From: Helicobacter turcicus | GTDB taxonomy: Bacteria > Campylobacterota > Campylobacteria > Campylobacterales > Helicobacteraceae | Assembly (NCBI RefSeq): GCF_019711685.1 | Contig: NZ_JAIGYQ010000003.1 | Span: forward strand, 102,519 to 166,518 | Direction: 5' to 3' | DNA length: 64,000 nucleotides | Shown here: positions 8,295 to 17,503 of the stretch, one piece after another | Layout of the letters: every line of letters starts with the position of its first letter | Numbering within the stretch: position 1 is the stretch's first letter | Position numbers and translations under genes: made by a program | The notes under the pieces: generated by a model | Told to the model about the DNA's origin: nothing | Seen by the model: only the letters and a program-made list of their open reading frames with translations | Databases searched by the model: none

Positions 8295-9625
8295 GAGTGT
8301 TACGTGTAATTTTTGCAATTTTTTGTGTGGAAATATTTTTTGTAGGAGTTTTGATGGCAGAGGATGGAGTAGTAAAATCTGTGCTTCCAAAGCATTATAA
8401 AAACGTGTTGAAAAATGGCTTAGAAGTGGTGATTATCCCTTTAAAAAACCAAAGCGGTGTGATTACAACTGATGTGTTTTACAAGGTGGGTAGTCGTAAT
8501 GAAGTCATGGGAAAAAGCGGAATTGCGCATATGTTGGAACACTTAAACTTCAAATCCACAAAGAATCTAAAAGCAGGTGAATTTGATAAAATTATTAAAG
8601 GCTTTGGCGGAGCGACAAATGCTTCTACGGGCTTTGATTACACGCATTATTACATAAAATCTAGCACACAAAATTTAGATAAATCCTTAGAGCTTTTTGC
8701 AGAGCTCATGCAAAATCTAAGTTTAAAAGATTCTGAATTCCAACCAGAGCGCAATGTTGTAGCAGAAGAGCGTTTGTGGAGAACAGATAATAATCCTATG
8801 GGATATTTATATTTTAGACTTTTTAATACCGCTTTTGTATATCACCCTTACCATTGGACACCTATTGGCTTTATGGACGATATTAAAAATTGGACTATTG
8901 AGGATATTAGGGAATTCCATAGTGTTTATTATCAGCCACAAAATGCTGCTGTGGTGATTGTTGGCGATGTTGATGAAAAACAAGCTTTAAAAGCGGTTAA
9001 AAGGCATTTTGAAGGAATCAAGAATACAAAAGAGATTCCACAATCTGTTTATATGCAAGAGCCAAAACAAGATGGGCAAAGGCGTGCGCAAATCCACAGA
9101 CAAACAGAGATCGAAGTGTTAGCACTTGGCTATAAGATTCCACCTTTTAATCACAAAGACCAAATTGCACTTAATGCACTTAGTGAAATTCTAAGTGGGG
9201 GAAAAAGTAGTCAGCTCGTGCGCGAAATTGTAGATAAAAAGCGTTTAGCCACAGAAGTCTATGCGTATAATATGGATTTAGTAGATGATGGGCTTTTTAT
9301 CTTTATGGGGATTGCAAATGTTGGAGTGAGTCTAGAGAGCTTAGAAAAGGCGATTTTACAAGAGATTGAGAAAATTAAGCAAGGTAAGATTAAAGAAAAA
9401 GATTTGCAAAAAGTTAAAACAAATATGCGTGCGAACTTTTTATACGAATTAGAATCTAGTAGTGGTGTGGCAAATCTCTTTGGAAGCTATATTGCACGTG
9501 GTGATTTGGAGAGTTTGTTGCATTTCGAAGAGGCATTTGAGAATCTCTCTTTAAAAGATGTTGTAGAAGTTGCACAAAAGTATTTTACGTCAAATAATGC
9601 AACAATTTTAACTCTAACAAAATAA
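8291..9625 (+). CDS. Exported M16 family zinc protease (PqqL/pitrilysin-like)
   Basis: Signal peptide residues 1-24 ([20 protein letters not shown] then LMAEDG). The inverted zinc motif HxxEH is HMLEH in [15 protein letters not shown] (near residue 80), with the distal zinc ligand Glu in [10 protein letters not shown] about 75 residues later. Peptidase M16 and M16C domains fill 444 aa, so this is a single-chain half-pitrilysin. In C. jejuni the same gene (Cj0805) sits between pyrD and dapA, which matches. The periplasmic substrate is unknown. Confidence 0.9.
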   Translation: MRVLRVIFAIFCVEIFFVGVLMAEDGVVKSVLPKHYKNVLKNGLEVVIIPLKNQSGVITTDVFYKVGSRNEVMGKSGIAHMLEHLNFKSTKNLKAGEFDKIIKGFGGATNASTGFDYTHYYIKSSTQNLDKSLELFAELMQNLSLKDSEFQPERNVVAEERLWRTDNNPMGYLYFRLFNTAFVYHPYHWTPIGFMDDIKNWTIEDIREFHSVYYQPQNAAVVIVGDVDEKQALKAVKRHFEGIKNTKEIPQSVYMQEPKQDGQRRAQIHRQTEIEVLALGYKIPPFNHKDQIALNALSEILSGGKSSQLVREIVDKKRLATEVYAYNMDLVDDGLFIFMGIANVGVSLESLEKAILQEIEKIKQGKIKEKDLQKVKTNMRANFLYELESSSGVANLFGSYIARGDLESLLHFEEAFENLSLKDVVEVAQKYFTSNNATILTLTK

Positions 9626-9633
9626 GGAAGTTT

Positions 9634-10536
9634 ATGCAGGTAAAAAATCCAGCTGAAGGTGCAATGACGGCACTAATAACGCCTTTTAAAAACGGAGAGC
9701 TTGATTTAGAAAATTATGCGAGTTTGATTCAACGGCAAATTCGCCATGGTATTGATGCTGTTGTGCCAGTTGGCACGACAGGGGAGAGTGCTACACTAAG
9801 CCATAAAGAGCATAAGGAATGTATTGAAGTGGCAGTAAGTGTGTGCAAGGAGTATTCTAATGTCAAAGTTCTAGCAGGAGCTGGAAGTAACTCTACCCAA
9901 GAAGCCATTGAGCTTGCAAAATTTGCGCAAAGCTGTGGTGCAGATGCGATTTTATGTGTAACCCCTTATTATAATAAACCCTCACAAGAAGGTTTGTTTG
10001 CGCATTATAAAGCCGTTGCAAGTGCTGTTGAGATTCCATTGATGCTTTATAATGTTCCAGGACGCACAGGGGTGAATTTGGAAACAGCGACAATTTTGCG
10101 TCTATTTAATGCAGTGCCAAATATTTATGGAGTAAAAGAAGCAAGTGGCAGTATTGAGAAAGTCATTGATTTAAATGCGCAAGCGGAGGGTTTGTGTATT
10201 GCAAGTGGTGAAGATGCAATTAACTATCCTATTCTAGGCTGTGGTGGGAGAGGTGTGATTTCTGTAACTTCTAATCTCTTGCCGAATAAAATTGCAAGTC
10301 TTACCCATGCACTTTTAAAAGAACAAAATTACACCTTAGCAAAGAGCTTAAATAATGAACTCTATGCAATTAATAAGGCACTTTTCATAGAGAGTAATCC
10401 GATTCCAATTAAAGCGGCAATGTATCTAAGCGGACTTTTAAAAAGTTTGGAATATCGCTTGCCATTAGTGGAACCAAGTCCAAAAAATATGCAACTTTTA
10501 GAAAAAATTTTAAAACAATATGAGGTGGCTAAATGA
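9634..10536 (+). CDS. dapA: 4-hydroxy-tetrahydrodipicolinate synthase
   Basis: DapA condenses pyruvate with aspartate semialdehyde, the first step to lysine and diaminopimelate for peptidoglycan. The Schiff-base lysine is K168 in YGVKEASGS; the pyruvate-binding Thr-Thr is in [13 protein letters not shown], and the catalytic tyrosine is in [11 protein letters not shown]. 300 aa, usual length. AAGGA precedes the ATG, and its stop overlaps the next start (ATGA). Confidence 0.96.
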   Translation: MQVKNPAEGAMTALITPFKNGELDLENYASLIQRQIRHGIDAVVPVGTTGESATLSHKEHKECIEVAVSVCKEYSNVKVLAGAGSNSTQEAIELAKFAQSCGADAILCVTPYYNKPSQEGLFAHYKAVASAVEIPLMLYNVPGRTGVNLETATILRLFNAVPNIYGVKEASGSIEKVIDLNAQAEGLCIASGEDAINYPILGCGGRGVISVTSNLLPNKIASLTHALLKEQNYTLAKSLNNELYAINKALFIESNPIPIKAAMYLSGLLKSLEYRLPLVEPSPKNMQLLEKILKQYEVAK

Positions 10537-11315
10537 TGGAAAACTTCAAAGGAAAAACATTAGTTATCAGTGGTGCGACAAGGGGAATTGGGAAGGCAAT
10601 TTTGTATCGTTTTGCACAAAATGGTGTGGATATTGCCTTCACTTATAATAAGAACGAAGAAGAAGCCCAAAAAATCATCGCAGATGTGGAATCTAAATAC
10701 GGAATAAAAGCAAAGGCATATCCGCTAAATGTGCTTGAACCAGAGACTTACAAGGATTTATTTGTAAAAATTGATGAAGAGTTTGACCGCGTGGATTTTT
10801 TCATTAGCAATGCAATTATTTATGGCAAAAGTGTTGTAGGAGGATTTGCACCCTTTATGCGCTTAAAGCCAAAGGGGCTTAATAATATTTATACAGCAAC
10901 GGTGCTTGCCTTTGTTGTCGGCGCACAAGAAGCAGCTAAGAGAATGCAAAAAGTAGGCGGTGGAAGCATCATCTCACTAAGCTCTACTGGGAATCTAGTG
11001 TATATGCCAAACTATGCAGGACATGGAAATTCTAAAAACGCAGTAGAGACAATGGTAAAATATGCTGCAATGGAGCTTGGAGAGTTTAATATCCGTGTTA
11101 ATGCTGTAAGTGGTGGTCCAATTGATACTGATGCTCTAAAGGCTTTTCCGGATTATGCAGAGATTAAAGCCGCAGTGGAATCCCAAAGCCCACTTAATCG
11201 TATGGGAGAGCCAAACGATATTGCTGGAGCTTGTTTGTTTTTGTGCGATAGTAACTCTAGTGCGTGGCTAACAGGACAGACAATTGTGATTGATGGAGGA
11301 ACAAGTTTTAAATAG
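10533..11315 (+). CDS. SDR-family reductase, FabL-like enoyl-ACP reductase candidate
   Basis: Short-chain dehydrogenase of 260 aa. NADP-binding [15 protein letters not shown] (residues 13-27). The active-site Ser is in ISLSSTG and the YxxxK motif is degenerate: the region reads [15 protein letters not shown], giving Y(x6)K spacing as in enoyl reductases rather than the YxxxK of ketoreductases. The block [18 protein letters not shown] is strongly reminiscent of Bacillus FabL, VNAVSGGAIDTDALKHFP. I therefore favour an enoyl-ACP reductase of fatty-acid synthesis over a generic oxidoreductase. The C. jejuni equivalent (Cj0807) is annotated only as an oxidoreductase, from memory. Overlaps dapA by four bases. 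Confidence 0.72.
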   Translation: MMENFKGKTLVISGATRGIGKAILYRFAQNGVDIAFTYNKNEEEAQKIIADVESKYGIKAKAYPLNVLEPETYKDLFVKIDEEFDRVDFFISNAIIYGKSVVGGFAPFMRLKPKGLNNIYTATVLAFVVGAQEAAKRMQKVGGGSIISLSSTGNLVYMPNYAGHGNSKNAVETMVKYAAMELGEFNIRVNAVSGGPIDTDALKAFPDYAEIKAAVESQSPLNRMGEPNDIAGACLFLCDSNSSAWLTGQTIVIDGGTSFK

Positions 11316-11325
11316 GCAAAATGGT

Positions 11326-11871
11326 ATGCTAAAGTTAGAATCCTTACCAAATTTTTTGACAATTTTGCGCATAGCTTTGTCCTTTTTGCTTTTAGTTATT
11401 ATTCTTTATGGAAATTGGATTCTTCCGCCTCCTATTCACCCAACTTGGATTAATTATTTTGCTTGTTTGGTATTTTGCATAGCAAGCATTACGGATTTTT
11501 TTGATGGATTTATTGCACGCACTTTTAATGTGGGAAGTGTCTTTGGTGAGATTTTTGACCCCTTAGCTGATAAACTTTTAATGCTGGGAGCATTCATTGG
11601 ATTATTAGTTTTGGGACGTGCAGATGCGTGGGCTGTGTTTTTAATTTTAAGCAGAGAATTTTTTATTACTGGATTGCGTGTGGTTGTTGCAAGCAAGGGG
11701 GTAAAAGTTGCCGCTTCAAATTTAGGCAAATACAAAACCGGTTTGCAAATCACAGCAATTGCATTTTTGCTAATGGATTATTCCTTTGGAAATCTCACTT
11801 TGTGGCTTGCAGTGCTTTTGACGCTGTATTCTGGTTATGATTATGTAAAAATGTATGTAAAGGCGCGATAA
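11326..11871 (+). CDS. pgsA: CDP-diacylglycerol-glycerol-3-phosphate 3-phosphatidyltransferase
   Basis: Membrane enzyme making phosphatidylglycerol phosphate. The CDP-alcohol phosphotransferase signature DG(x2)AR(x8)G(x3)D(x3)D is seen as DFFDGFIARTFNVGSVFGEIFDPLADK. Four to five membrane segments. ATG at 11326 (MLKLESLPNFLTILR) follows an AGG 10 bases upstream; an in-frame ATG at 11290 lies inside the preceding gene and would add a non-homologous leader. The next gene starts immediately at the stop. Confidence 0.92.
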   Translation: MLKLESLPNFLTILRIALSFLLLVIILYGNWILPPPIHPTWINYFACLVFCIASITDFFDGFIARTFNVGSVFGEIFDPLADKLLMLGAFIGLLVLGRADAWAVFLILSREFFITGLRVVVASKGVKVAASNLGKYKTGLQITAIAFLLMDYSFGNLTLWLAVLLTLYSGYDYVKMYVKAR

Positions 11872-12942
11872 ATGGGTTTTATTGGTTCAATTCTTGTTCT
11901 TTCATTTTTGATTTTCTTTCATGAGCTTGGGCATTTTTTAGCAGCAAAGTATTTTGGTGTGAAGGTAGAAGCATTTAGTATTGGTTTTGGTAGGCAACGC
12001 ATTTGGAAAAAGAAAATTGGTGATACGGAATATTCCCTGCGCCCCATTCCATTAGGAGGATTTGTTCAGCTAAAAGGGCAGAGCGACATAGACCCAAAGC
12101 TTCGTAATAGTGATATAGATAGCCTATATGGAATTGCACATTGGAAGCGCTTAGTAATTTTAGCAGCGGGTTCGTTTTTTAATCTTTTGCTAGCCTTTTT
12201 GCTCTTTTTTGCTATTGGATTACTAGGCAAAAACGAGTTAGCTCCGATTGTTGGTAAAGTGGAATCTACTATGCCAGCAGGTTTAGCGGGATTAAAAAGT
12301 GGTGATGAGATTATGCTTATTAATGGGAATAAAATCCGCACTTGGGGGAATTTAAGCAATGCAGTCGCAGAATCCACAGGTGCGCTTGAGGTTGTATTTC
12401 TACGTGGAAGTAAAGAATATACAACAACAATCACTCCAAAATATGGCGCTTCTAAAAATATCTTTGGAGAAAGTATTCAGCGCCCTTTGCTTGGGATAAC
12501 TGCTAGCGGTGAAGTGCGTTTGGTATCTTATAATATTTTGGATTCTATCTTGTATGCCTTTAGAGAAACAAAGGAATCTAGTAAGCTAATTTTACAAAGC
12601 ATTGAAAAAATGTTCTCTGGTGTTGTGCCTTTAAGCGAAGTAGGTGGTGTAGTCTCCATTGTTAGTATTACAAAAAAAGCCACAGAGCTTGGAATTGTAA
12701 CACTCTTTGCTTTTAGTGCGCTAATTTCAGTTAATCTTGGAATCTTAAATCTACTCCCAATTCCAGCTTTAGATGGCGGACATATCATCTTTACGTTTTA
12801 TGAGATGATTAGCAAAAGGATTCCGACACAAGAGACACTCTATCGCCTAAGTCTTGCTGGCTGGATTGTGCTTTTGGGGCTTATGGGGCTTGGGTTGTAT
12901 AATGATATTTTAAGAATCGCAAATGGCACAATGCCATTTTAA
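11872..12942 (+). CDS. rseP: Site-2 zinc metalloprotease (RseP-like) with PDZ domain
   Basis: Intramembrane protease of family M50. HExxH is HELGH in IFFHELGHFLAAKYF (residues 18-22), and the distal zinc Asp is in LLPIPALDGGHIIF near the C-terminus. A single PDZ domain sits at about residues 125-200 (KVESTMPAGLAGLKSGDEIMLING). Four membrane segments. 356 aa, usual for this order. pgsA next to rseP is also the C. jejuni order. The substrate here is not evident, since no anti-sigma factor is nearby. Confidence 0.93.
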   Translation: MGFIGSILVLSFLIFFHELGHFLAAKYFGVKVEAFSIGFGRQRIWKKKIGDTEYSLRPIPLGGFVQLKGQSDIDPKLRNSDIDSLYGIAHWKRLVILAAGSFFNLLLAFLLFFAIGLLGKNELAPIVGKVESTMPAGLAGLKSGDEIMLINGNKIRTWGNLSNAVAESTGALEVVFLRGSKEYTTTITPKYGASKNIFGESIQRPLLGITASGEVRLVSYNILDSILYAFRETKESSKLILQSIEKMFSGVVPLSEVGGVVSIVSITKKATELGIVTLFAFSALISVNLGILNLLPIPALDGGHIIFTFYEMISKRIPTQETLYRLSLAGWIVLLGLMGLGLYNDILRIANGTMPF

Positions 12943-12951
12943 AGGAATATC

Positions 12952-13620
12952 ATGCAAACACGTTTAAATCAAAATTTATTAGAAGCCATTGACAGAATTG
13001 AGAAAGCAAGAATCGCCACAGATCGTAGGCGTATCGTGCAACTAGTTGCTGTAAGCAAGTATTCTAGCAAAGAGGAAATTGCTACACTCTATACTTGCGG
13101 ACAAAGAGCATTTGGTGAGAATAAAGTGCAGGACTTGCAACAAAAGGCAAGTGCATTAGAAACATTACCGCTAGAGTGGCATTTTATTGGTGCTTTGCAG
13201 AGCAATAAAATTAATGCACTTTTGCATTGGAATCCTTATTTGTTACAAAGCTTACACTCTTTAGAGCTTGCACAAGCCCTACAATTGCGTTTGGAGAGAG
13301 AAAATAAAAACCTAAAGGCGTTAATGCAGGTTAATAGTGCAAAAGAGGAGAGTAAGAGTGGTTTTATGCCCGAAGTTGTGTTAGAAATGTATGCGAGGAT
13401 TCAAGAGGAATGTAGGAATATAAAGCTTTGTGGGCTTATGAGCATTGGAGCGCATACGGAGGAGCGGGCAGTGATTCAGAAAAGTTTTGAGACAACACAG
13501 AATCTTTTTGCACAAATTAAAGATGCAGAAATCCTTAGCATGGGAATGAGTGGAGATTTTGAGCTTGCAATCGCCTGTGGGAGCAATTGTGTGCGGCTAG
13601 GAAGCACATTGTTTAAGTGA
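12952..13620 (+). CDS. PLP homeostasis protein, YggS/PROSC family
   Basis: Cytosolic PLP-binding protein that controls free PLP and amino-acid balance and has no known catalytic reaction. The PLP lysine is in LVAVSKYSSKEEI (near residue 38); GENKVQDL, WHFIGALQSNKIN and the C-terminal phosphate site MSMGMSGDFELAIACGSNCVRLGS (read as SMGMSGDFELAI plus VRLGS) are hallmarks. 222 aa. Last gene of the pyrD-to-yggS run. Confidence 0.93.
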   Translation: MQTRLNQNLLEAIDRIEKARIATDRRRIVQLVAVSKYSSKEEIATLYTCGQRAFGENKVQDLQQKASALETLPLEWHFIGALQSNKINALLHWNPYLLQSLHSLELAQALQLRLERENKNLKALMQVNSAKEESKSGFMPEVVLEMYARIQEECRNIKLCGLMSIGAHTEERAVIQKSFETTQNLFAQIKDAEILSMGMSGDFELAIACGSNCVRLGSTLFK

Positions 13621-13788
13621 TTTGGAAGCTTAAAGTTAAAAAGAATAAAGGTTTTTAATATTTTGTTTAAGGCGTGTTGGTGCTTTTAAGTGGCTATGGG
13701 TTGTCTGCTTAAAGATAGAGTAAAGACTCAAAGATCTCCTAGCTAAAAAATGGAATGTAAAAAGAGTTCTAAGAGGCTTTAAAGCTTT

Positions 13789-14565
13789 TCACTCCCCTAA
13801 AAGATTCTGCGTGAAAGTGCGTAAGGATTCTGTAATGGTTTTGGAGTCTTGTGTGCTTTGGCAAAGCTCTGTGATATGACGCACAAAGGCACTGCCGACA
13901 ACGGCAATTGGCACAATTCCACGCAAACTTTGGATTTGCTCTTTGTTTTGGATTCCAAAACCTAGCGCGATTGGCTTAGTGCAGTTTTCTTTCACAAGTG
14001 CAATGTAATCAAGCAAATTTTGGTTAATTGTTGTTGTATCGCCCGTGATTCCATTACGTGCTACAACATACAAAATCTCTCCACTAGCTTTATTTAGAGC
14101 ACGCATTCGCTTTGGTGTTGTAAATGGCGCAATAAGTGCAATATTTTCAAGTCCTAGTTTTTTGCTATATTTAAAAAGATTCTCATCATTTTGCAAAGAA
14201 AAATCAGGAACAATTAATCCATAAACTCCTACTTCCTTAGCCTTTAGTAAAAACTCTCTAATCCCATAACAAAACAAAATATTCCCATAAGTCATAATAA
14301 GAAGTTTTGTGTGGCAGTTGTGCGCTTTTAACTTTTCTTGCAATTCTGTAATAAAGCGGAATCCAAAATCTGTATTAAAGCCATTTTTAAGTGCAATTTC
14401 GCACGCATTAGCAATTGCGATTCCATCTGCATTTGGGTCGGAGAAAGGAAACTGCACTTCTAAATACTTTGCTCCGCCTAATGCGATTCCAATTGCAGAA
14501 TCCAAACTCTGTGTAAAACTTGGAAATCCAGCGACAATATGCCCCATTAATGCAATGTCTTTCAT
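13789..14565 (-). CDS. trpA: Tryptophan synthase alpha chain
   Basis: TrpA releases indole from indole-3-glycerol phosphate and channels it to TrpB. Catalytic Glu36 and Asp47 are in LEVQFPFSDPNADG; loop 6 is NGITGDTTT and the phosphate-binding segment is ALGFGIQNKEQ. 258 aa. Compared with E. coli TrpA the N-terminus is about 13 residues shorter (MKDIALMGHIVAGFP). It lies 9 bases after trpB and is the last gene on this strand before the convergent yggS-like gene. Confidence 0.95.
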   Translation of the reverse strand: MKDIALMGHIVAGFPSFTQSLDSAIGIALGGAKYLEVQFPFSDPNADGIAIANACEIALKNGFNTDFGFRFITELQEKLKAHNCHTKLLIMTYGNILFCYGIREFLLKAKEVGVYGLIVPDFSLQNDENLFKYSKKLGLENIALIAPFTTPKRMRALNKASGEILYVVARNGITGDTTTINQNLLDYIALVKENCTKPIALGFGIQNKEQIQSLRGIVPIAVVGSAFVRHITELCQSTQDSKTITESLRTFTQNLLGE

Positions 14566-14574
14566 TATTTGCTC

Positions 14575-15855
14575 CTAGTGATTTGTGTTTGGCTTGTTTA
14601 TTGCTTTTTGCATTGTTTGGATTTCTTGACTTAAAAATGCACTCCAGCGCTCTTGTTGCAAGGCTTTTGCTGTGATGAAAATATCCTTATCGCCTCTCCC
14701 TGAAACATTGATTAGAATTTTTTTGTTTTTGACTTCCTTAGCAATTTTCAAAGCTCCAGCTAACGCGTGGCTAGATTCCAATGCAGGAAGAATTCCTTCG
14801 TTTTTAGCAAAAAATTGTAGTGCTCTAAGAGCTTCTTCATCGCTTGCACTTACAAAGCGCACACGTTCAATCTCTCTTAAATGCGCAAGTTGAGGACCAA
14901 TACCTGCATAATCAAGTCCAGCAGAAATTGAATAAGTTTCTAGTAAATTACCATATTTGTCGCTTAAAAAATAGCTTTTATAACCTTGCGCGATTCCAAT
15001 TTGCGCATTAGCATTATCCATTCTAATGGCATTGTGTTTGCTATCTATTCCACCAGCTTCTACTCCAATAAGCTCTACTTTGCTTTTTAGATAATGGCTA
15101 AAAAATCCCATTGCATTGCTTCCCCCGCCCACACAGGCAATCATAATATCTGGATTGCCTTTGAAAAAATGTCGCGTTTGTTTTTTTAATTCTTTGCTAA
15201 TAATGCTTTGAAACTCACGCACAATATCGGGATAGGGGTAAGGACCAAGCGCACTTCCAAGCACATAAAAAGTATTTTTAGAATCCTTGCTCCATTCTCT
15301 TAAGGCTTCATTGACCGCATCTTTTAGTGTTTGTGTGCCACTCTCTACACTTATAACTTTTGCGCCTAGAAGCTCCATATTAAAGACATTTGGAAATTGC
15401 CGTTTAATATCGCGCGCTCCCATAAAAATCGTGCATTCAATGCCAAGTTTTGCACACGCAGCTGCTGTAGCAAGTCCATGTTGTCCGGCTCCGGTTTCTG
15501 CGATAATACGTGTTTTTCCCATTTTTTTAGCAAGTAGCACTTGCCCAACTGCGTTATTTATTTTGTGTGCACCCGTGTTTGCGAGTCCTTCAAACTTTAG
15601 ATAAATAGAATTTTCTAGAATCGCACTTGCATTTTTAGCGTAAATTAGTGGTGTTGGGCGTCCAATAAAAGTATTATAAAGTTCTTGCAGTTCTGCTTTA
15701 AAGGATTTTGTGCTTAAAATGTTTAAATAGCAATTTTCTAGCTCCTTTAAGGCAGGATATAAAATTTCAGGAACATATTGTCCGCCAAATGCGTGTGTGG
15801 CATTTATGTTTTTGCCAAAAAAGCCTTTTTTGGATTTGAGAAATATTTTTTTCAT
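14575..15855 (-). CDS. trpB: Tryptophan synthase beta chain
   Basis: PLP enzyme that joins indole and serine to tryptophan. The PLP lysine is K98 in NTGAHKINNAVGQ; the active-site ETGAGQHGLA and the phosphate-binding GGGSNAMG are intact. Length 426 aa, slightly longer than the usual 395-405 because of a lysine-rich N-terminus (MKKIFLKSKKGFFGKN) and a C-terminal tail. Diverges from trpE with 115 bases between the two starts. Confidence 0.96.
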   Translation of the reverse strand: MKKIFLKSKKGFFGKNINATHAFGGQYVPEILYPALKELENCYLNILSTKSFKAELQELYNTFIGRPTPLIYAKNASAILENSIYLKFEGLANTGAHKINNAVGQVLLAKKMGKTRIIAETGAGQHGLATAAACAKLGIECTIFMGARDIKRQFPNVFNMELLGAKVISVESGTQTLKDAVNEALREWSKDSKNTFYVLGSALGPYPYPDIVREFQSIISKELKKQTRHFFKGNPDIMIACVGGGSNAMGFFSHYLKSKVELIGVEAGGIDSKHNAIRMDNANAQIGIAQGYKSYFLSDKYGNLLETYSISAGLDYAGIGPQLAHLREIERVRFVSASDEEALRALQFFAKNEGILPALESSHALAGALKIAKEVKNKKILINVSGRGDKDIFITAKALQQERWSAFLSQEIQTMQKAINKPNTNH

Positions 15856-15886
15856 TTGGAAGTCTCTAAATAGTAAAATAATGCGG

Positions 15887-15892
15887 ATTGTA
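15887..15892 (-). promoter_or_regulatory. -10 box for trpBA
   Basis: On the minus strand CGC-TACAAT lies 31 bases before the trpB ATG. It faces the trpE promoter, so a single regulator bound between them could control both halves of the pathway. Confidence 0.5.
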
Positions 15893-15933
15893 GCGAAAAA
15901 TAATTAAGAATTAATTTTTAAATTTAAAGTGTG

Positions 15934-15939
15934 TATAAT
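15934..15939 (+). promoter_or_regulatory. -10 box for trpE operon
   Basis: TGTG-TATAAT, an extended -10, 31 bases before the trpE ATG. The transcribed leader is too short for a trp-codon leader peptide and no attenuator hairpin is seen. Confidence 0.6.
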
Positions 15940-15970
15940 TTCGCCCAAAATTTTCTTTAAAAGACAAATA

Positions 15971-17503
15971 ATGTTTGAATTTCTAATACAATCTAAAAAA
16001 CAGGGTGCAAAGGCAAAAATCAAAGTCCAAAAAATCTCCTCTTCTAAACTAACTCCTTTAATGGTGTGTGAGGCTCTAAAAGCTCCAGTGTTGCTAGAAT
16101 CCGCATTTTTGACAACAGGTAAGGGGAGATTTTCTATTTTAATTACACAAGAAGCCTTTAGAATCATAAAAGAGGATTCTAAATATTTTCTACAAAAAGA
16201 TTCTAATAAATATCCCTTAAATTCTTTAGATAAAATCTATCATTTTGCTTTGCCAAAGACTCCAAAGTTTCTTAATTTTTTAGAAGCCTTTAGAGCTCTT
16301 GCGCCACAGGTTAGTGATGCAACTTTCACAGAGGATTTAAGTTTTTTGCCCTTGCCATTAGGTGGCGTTGGCTATCTAGGCTATGAATTTTTCAGTGAGA
16401 TTGAGGAAGTGCATTTTTGTAATCCGCCATTATATCAAGCAAGTGAGAATGCTTTTATTTTTGGGCGAGAATTTGTGATTTTTGACCATTTTTATGAAAT
16501 GCTCTATGCAATAAATGTTGTGTATGAGAATGAAACACAAAACTTTGATTTAGAAGTGTGCAGTAAGAATTTATTAGAAAAGCTAACAAATATTGAAATC
16601 CCAAAAAAAGAGAAAAATAGGACTTATCAAACAGCCATTACTTCAAAGGATAAGGAGTCTTATTATACACATATAGTAGGTGCGCTAAGAGGAGAGATTT
16701 ATAAGGGGAATTTGCTTCAGTGTGTGCCAAGTCAAAGTCTTGAAATTACTAGTGATTTGCCACCTTTGCAAGCCTATGTTAATTTAAGAGCGCATAATCC
16801 TAGTCCTTATATGTATTACTTTGATTTTGGGGAATATCACATTATTGGAAGTTCTCCAGAGGTGCTTATTAGGGTGCAAAGTGATAGCAAAAAGGATTCT
16901 GTATTGCTTACCACACGTCCAATTGCTGGTACACGTCCGAGGGGAAAAAACGCTCTTGAAGATGCTAAGCTTGAAGTAGAGCTAAAAGAAAATATCAAAG
17001 AAAACGCTGAACATTTAATGCTGCTTGATTTGGGACGTAATGACATTGGTAGAGTCGCACTTCCAAATAGTGTGCGTGTTACACAAGAGAAGGTTATAGA
17101 AAAATACGCACGTGTAATGCACCTAGTTTCTGAAGTGCAAGGAGAAATGGATTTAAATGCGCATAAAAAGATAGACGCTCTGCTTGCGACATTTCCAGCA
17201 GGAACGGTTAGTGGTGCACCAAAGATTCAAGCGATTAAAACCATAGAATCCTTAGAAAGCCATAAACGCGGAATCTACGCAGGAGCGATTGGGTATTTTT
17301 CTAAAAACGGAGATATGGATTTTGCAATCACAATTCGCACAGCCGTTTATCAAAATGGTGTGTATTATTTACAAGCTGGTGGCGGTGTGGTGTATGATTC
17401 TACCCCAAAAGAGGAATACAAAGAAACACAAAATAAAATGCTCTCTTTAGTGGAGGCGATTATGGGTGAAATGCGAGGAAATGACAATGATACTTTTAAT
17501 TGA
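15971..17503 (+). CDS. trpE: Anthranilate synthase component I
   Basis: TrpE converts chorismate and ammonia to anthranilate, the committed step to tryptophan. The ATG at 15971 (MFEFLIQSKKQGAKA) is preferred over an in-frame ATG at 15929, which precedes the -10 box. Chorismate-binding blocks: TTRPIAGTRPRGK, the acidic ENAEHLMLLDLGRND, GTVSGAPKIQAI, and a C-terminal YLQAGGGVVYDS. About 510 aa. The N-terminal Trp-feedback LLES-like region is present as APVLLESAFLTTG. It overlaps the trpGD start by 17 bases. Confidence 0.95.
   Translation: MFEFLIQSKKQGAKAKIKVQKISSSKLTPLMVCEALKAPVLLESAFLTTGKGRFSILITQEAFRIIKEDSKYFLQKDSNKYPLNSLDKIYHFALPKTPKFLNFLEAFRALAPQVSDATFTEDLSFLPLPLGGVGYLGYEFFSEIEEVHFCNPPLYQASENAFIFGREFVIFDHFYEMLYAINVVYENETQNFDLEVCSKNLLEKLTNIEIPKKEKNRTYQTAITSKDKESYYTHIVGALRGEIYKGNLLQCVPSQSLEITSDLPPLQAYVNLRAHNPSPYMYYFDFGEYHIIGSSPEVLIRVQSDSKKDSVLLTTRPIAGTRPRGKNALEDAKLEVELKENIKENAEHLMLLDLGRNDIGRVALPNSVRVTQEKVIEKYARVMHLVSEVQGEMDLNAHKKIDALLATFPAGTVSGAPKIQAIKTIESLESHKRGIYAGAIGYFSKNGDMDFAITIRTAVYQNGVYYLQAGGGVVYDSTPKEEYKETQNKMLSLVEAIMGEMRGNDNDTFN

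Noticed and set aside
12066..12434. 122-codon open frame antisense to the rseP-like gene
   Set aside because: A shadow of a strongly conserved coding region with no start signals.
15856..15970. Possible trp attenuator or T-box
   Set aside because: The stretch after the -10 is only about 30 bases, with no Trp codons in a short ORF and no competing hairpins.
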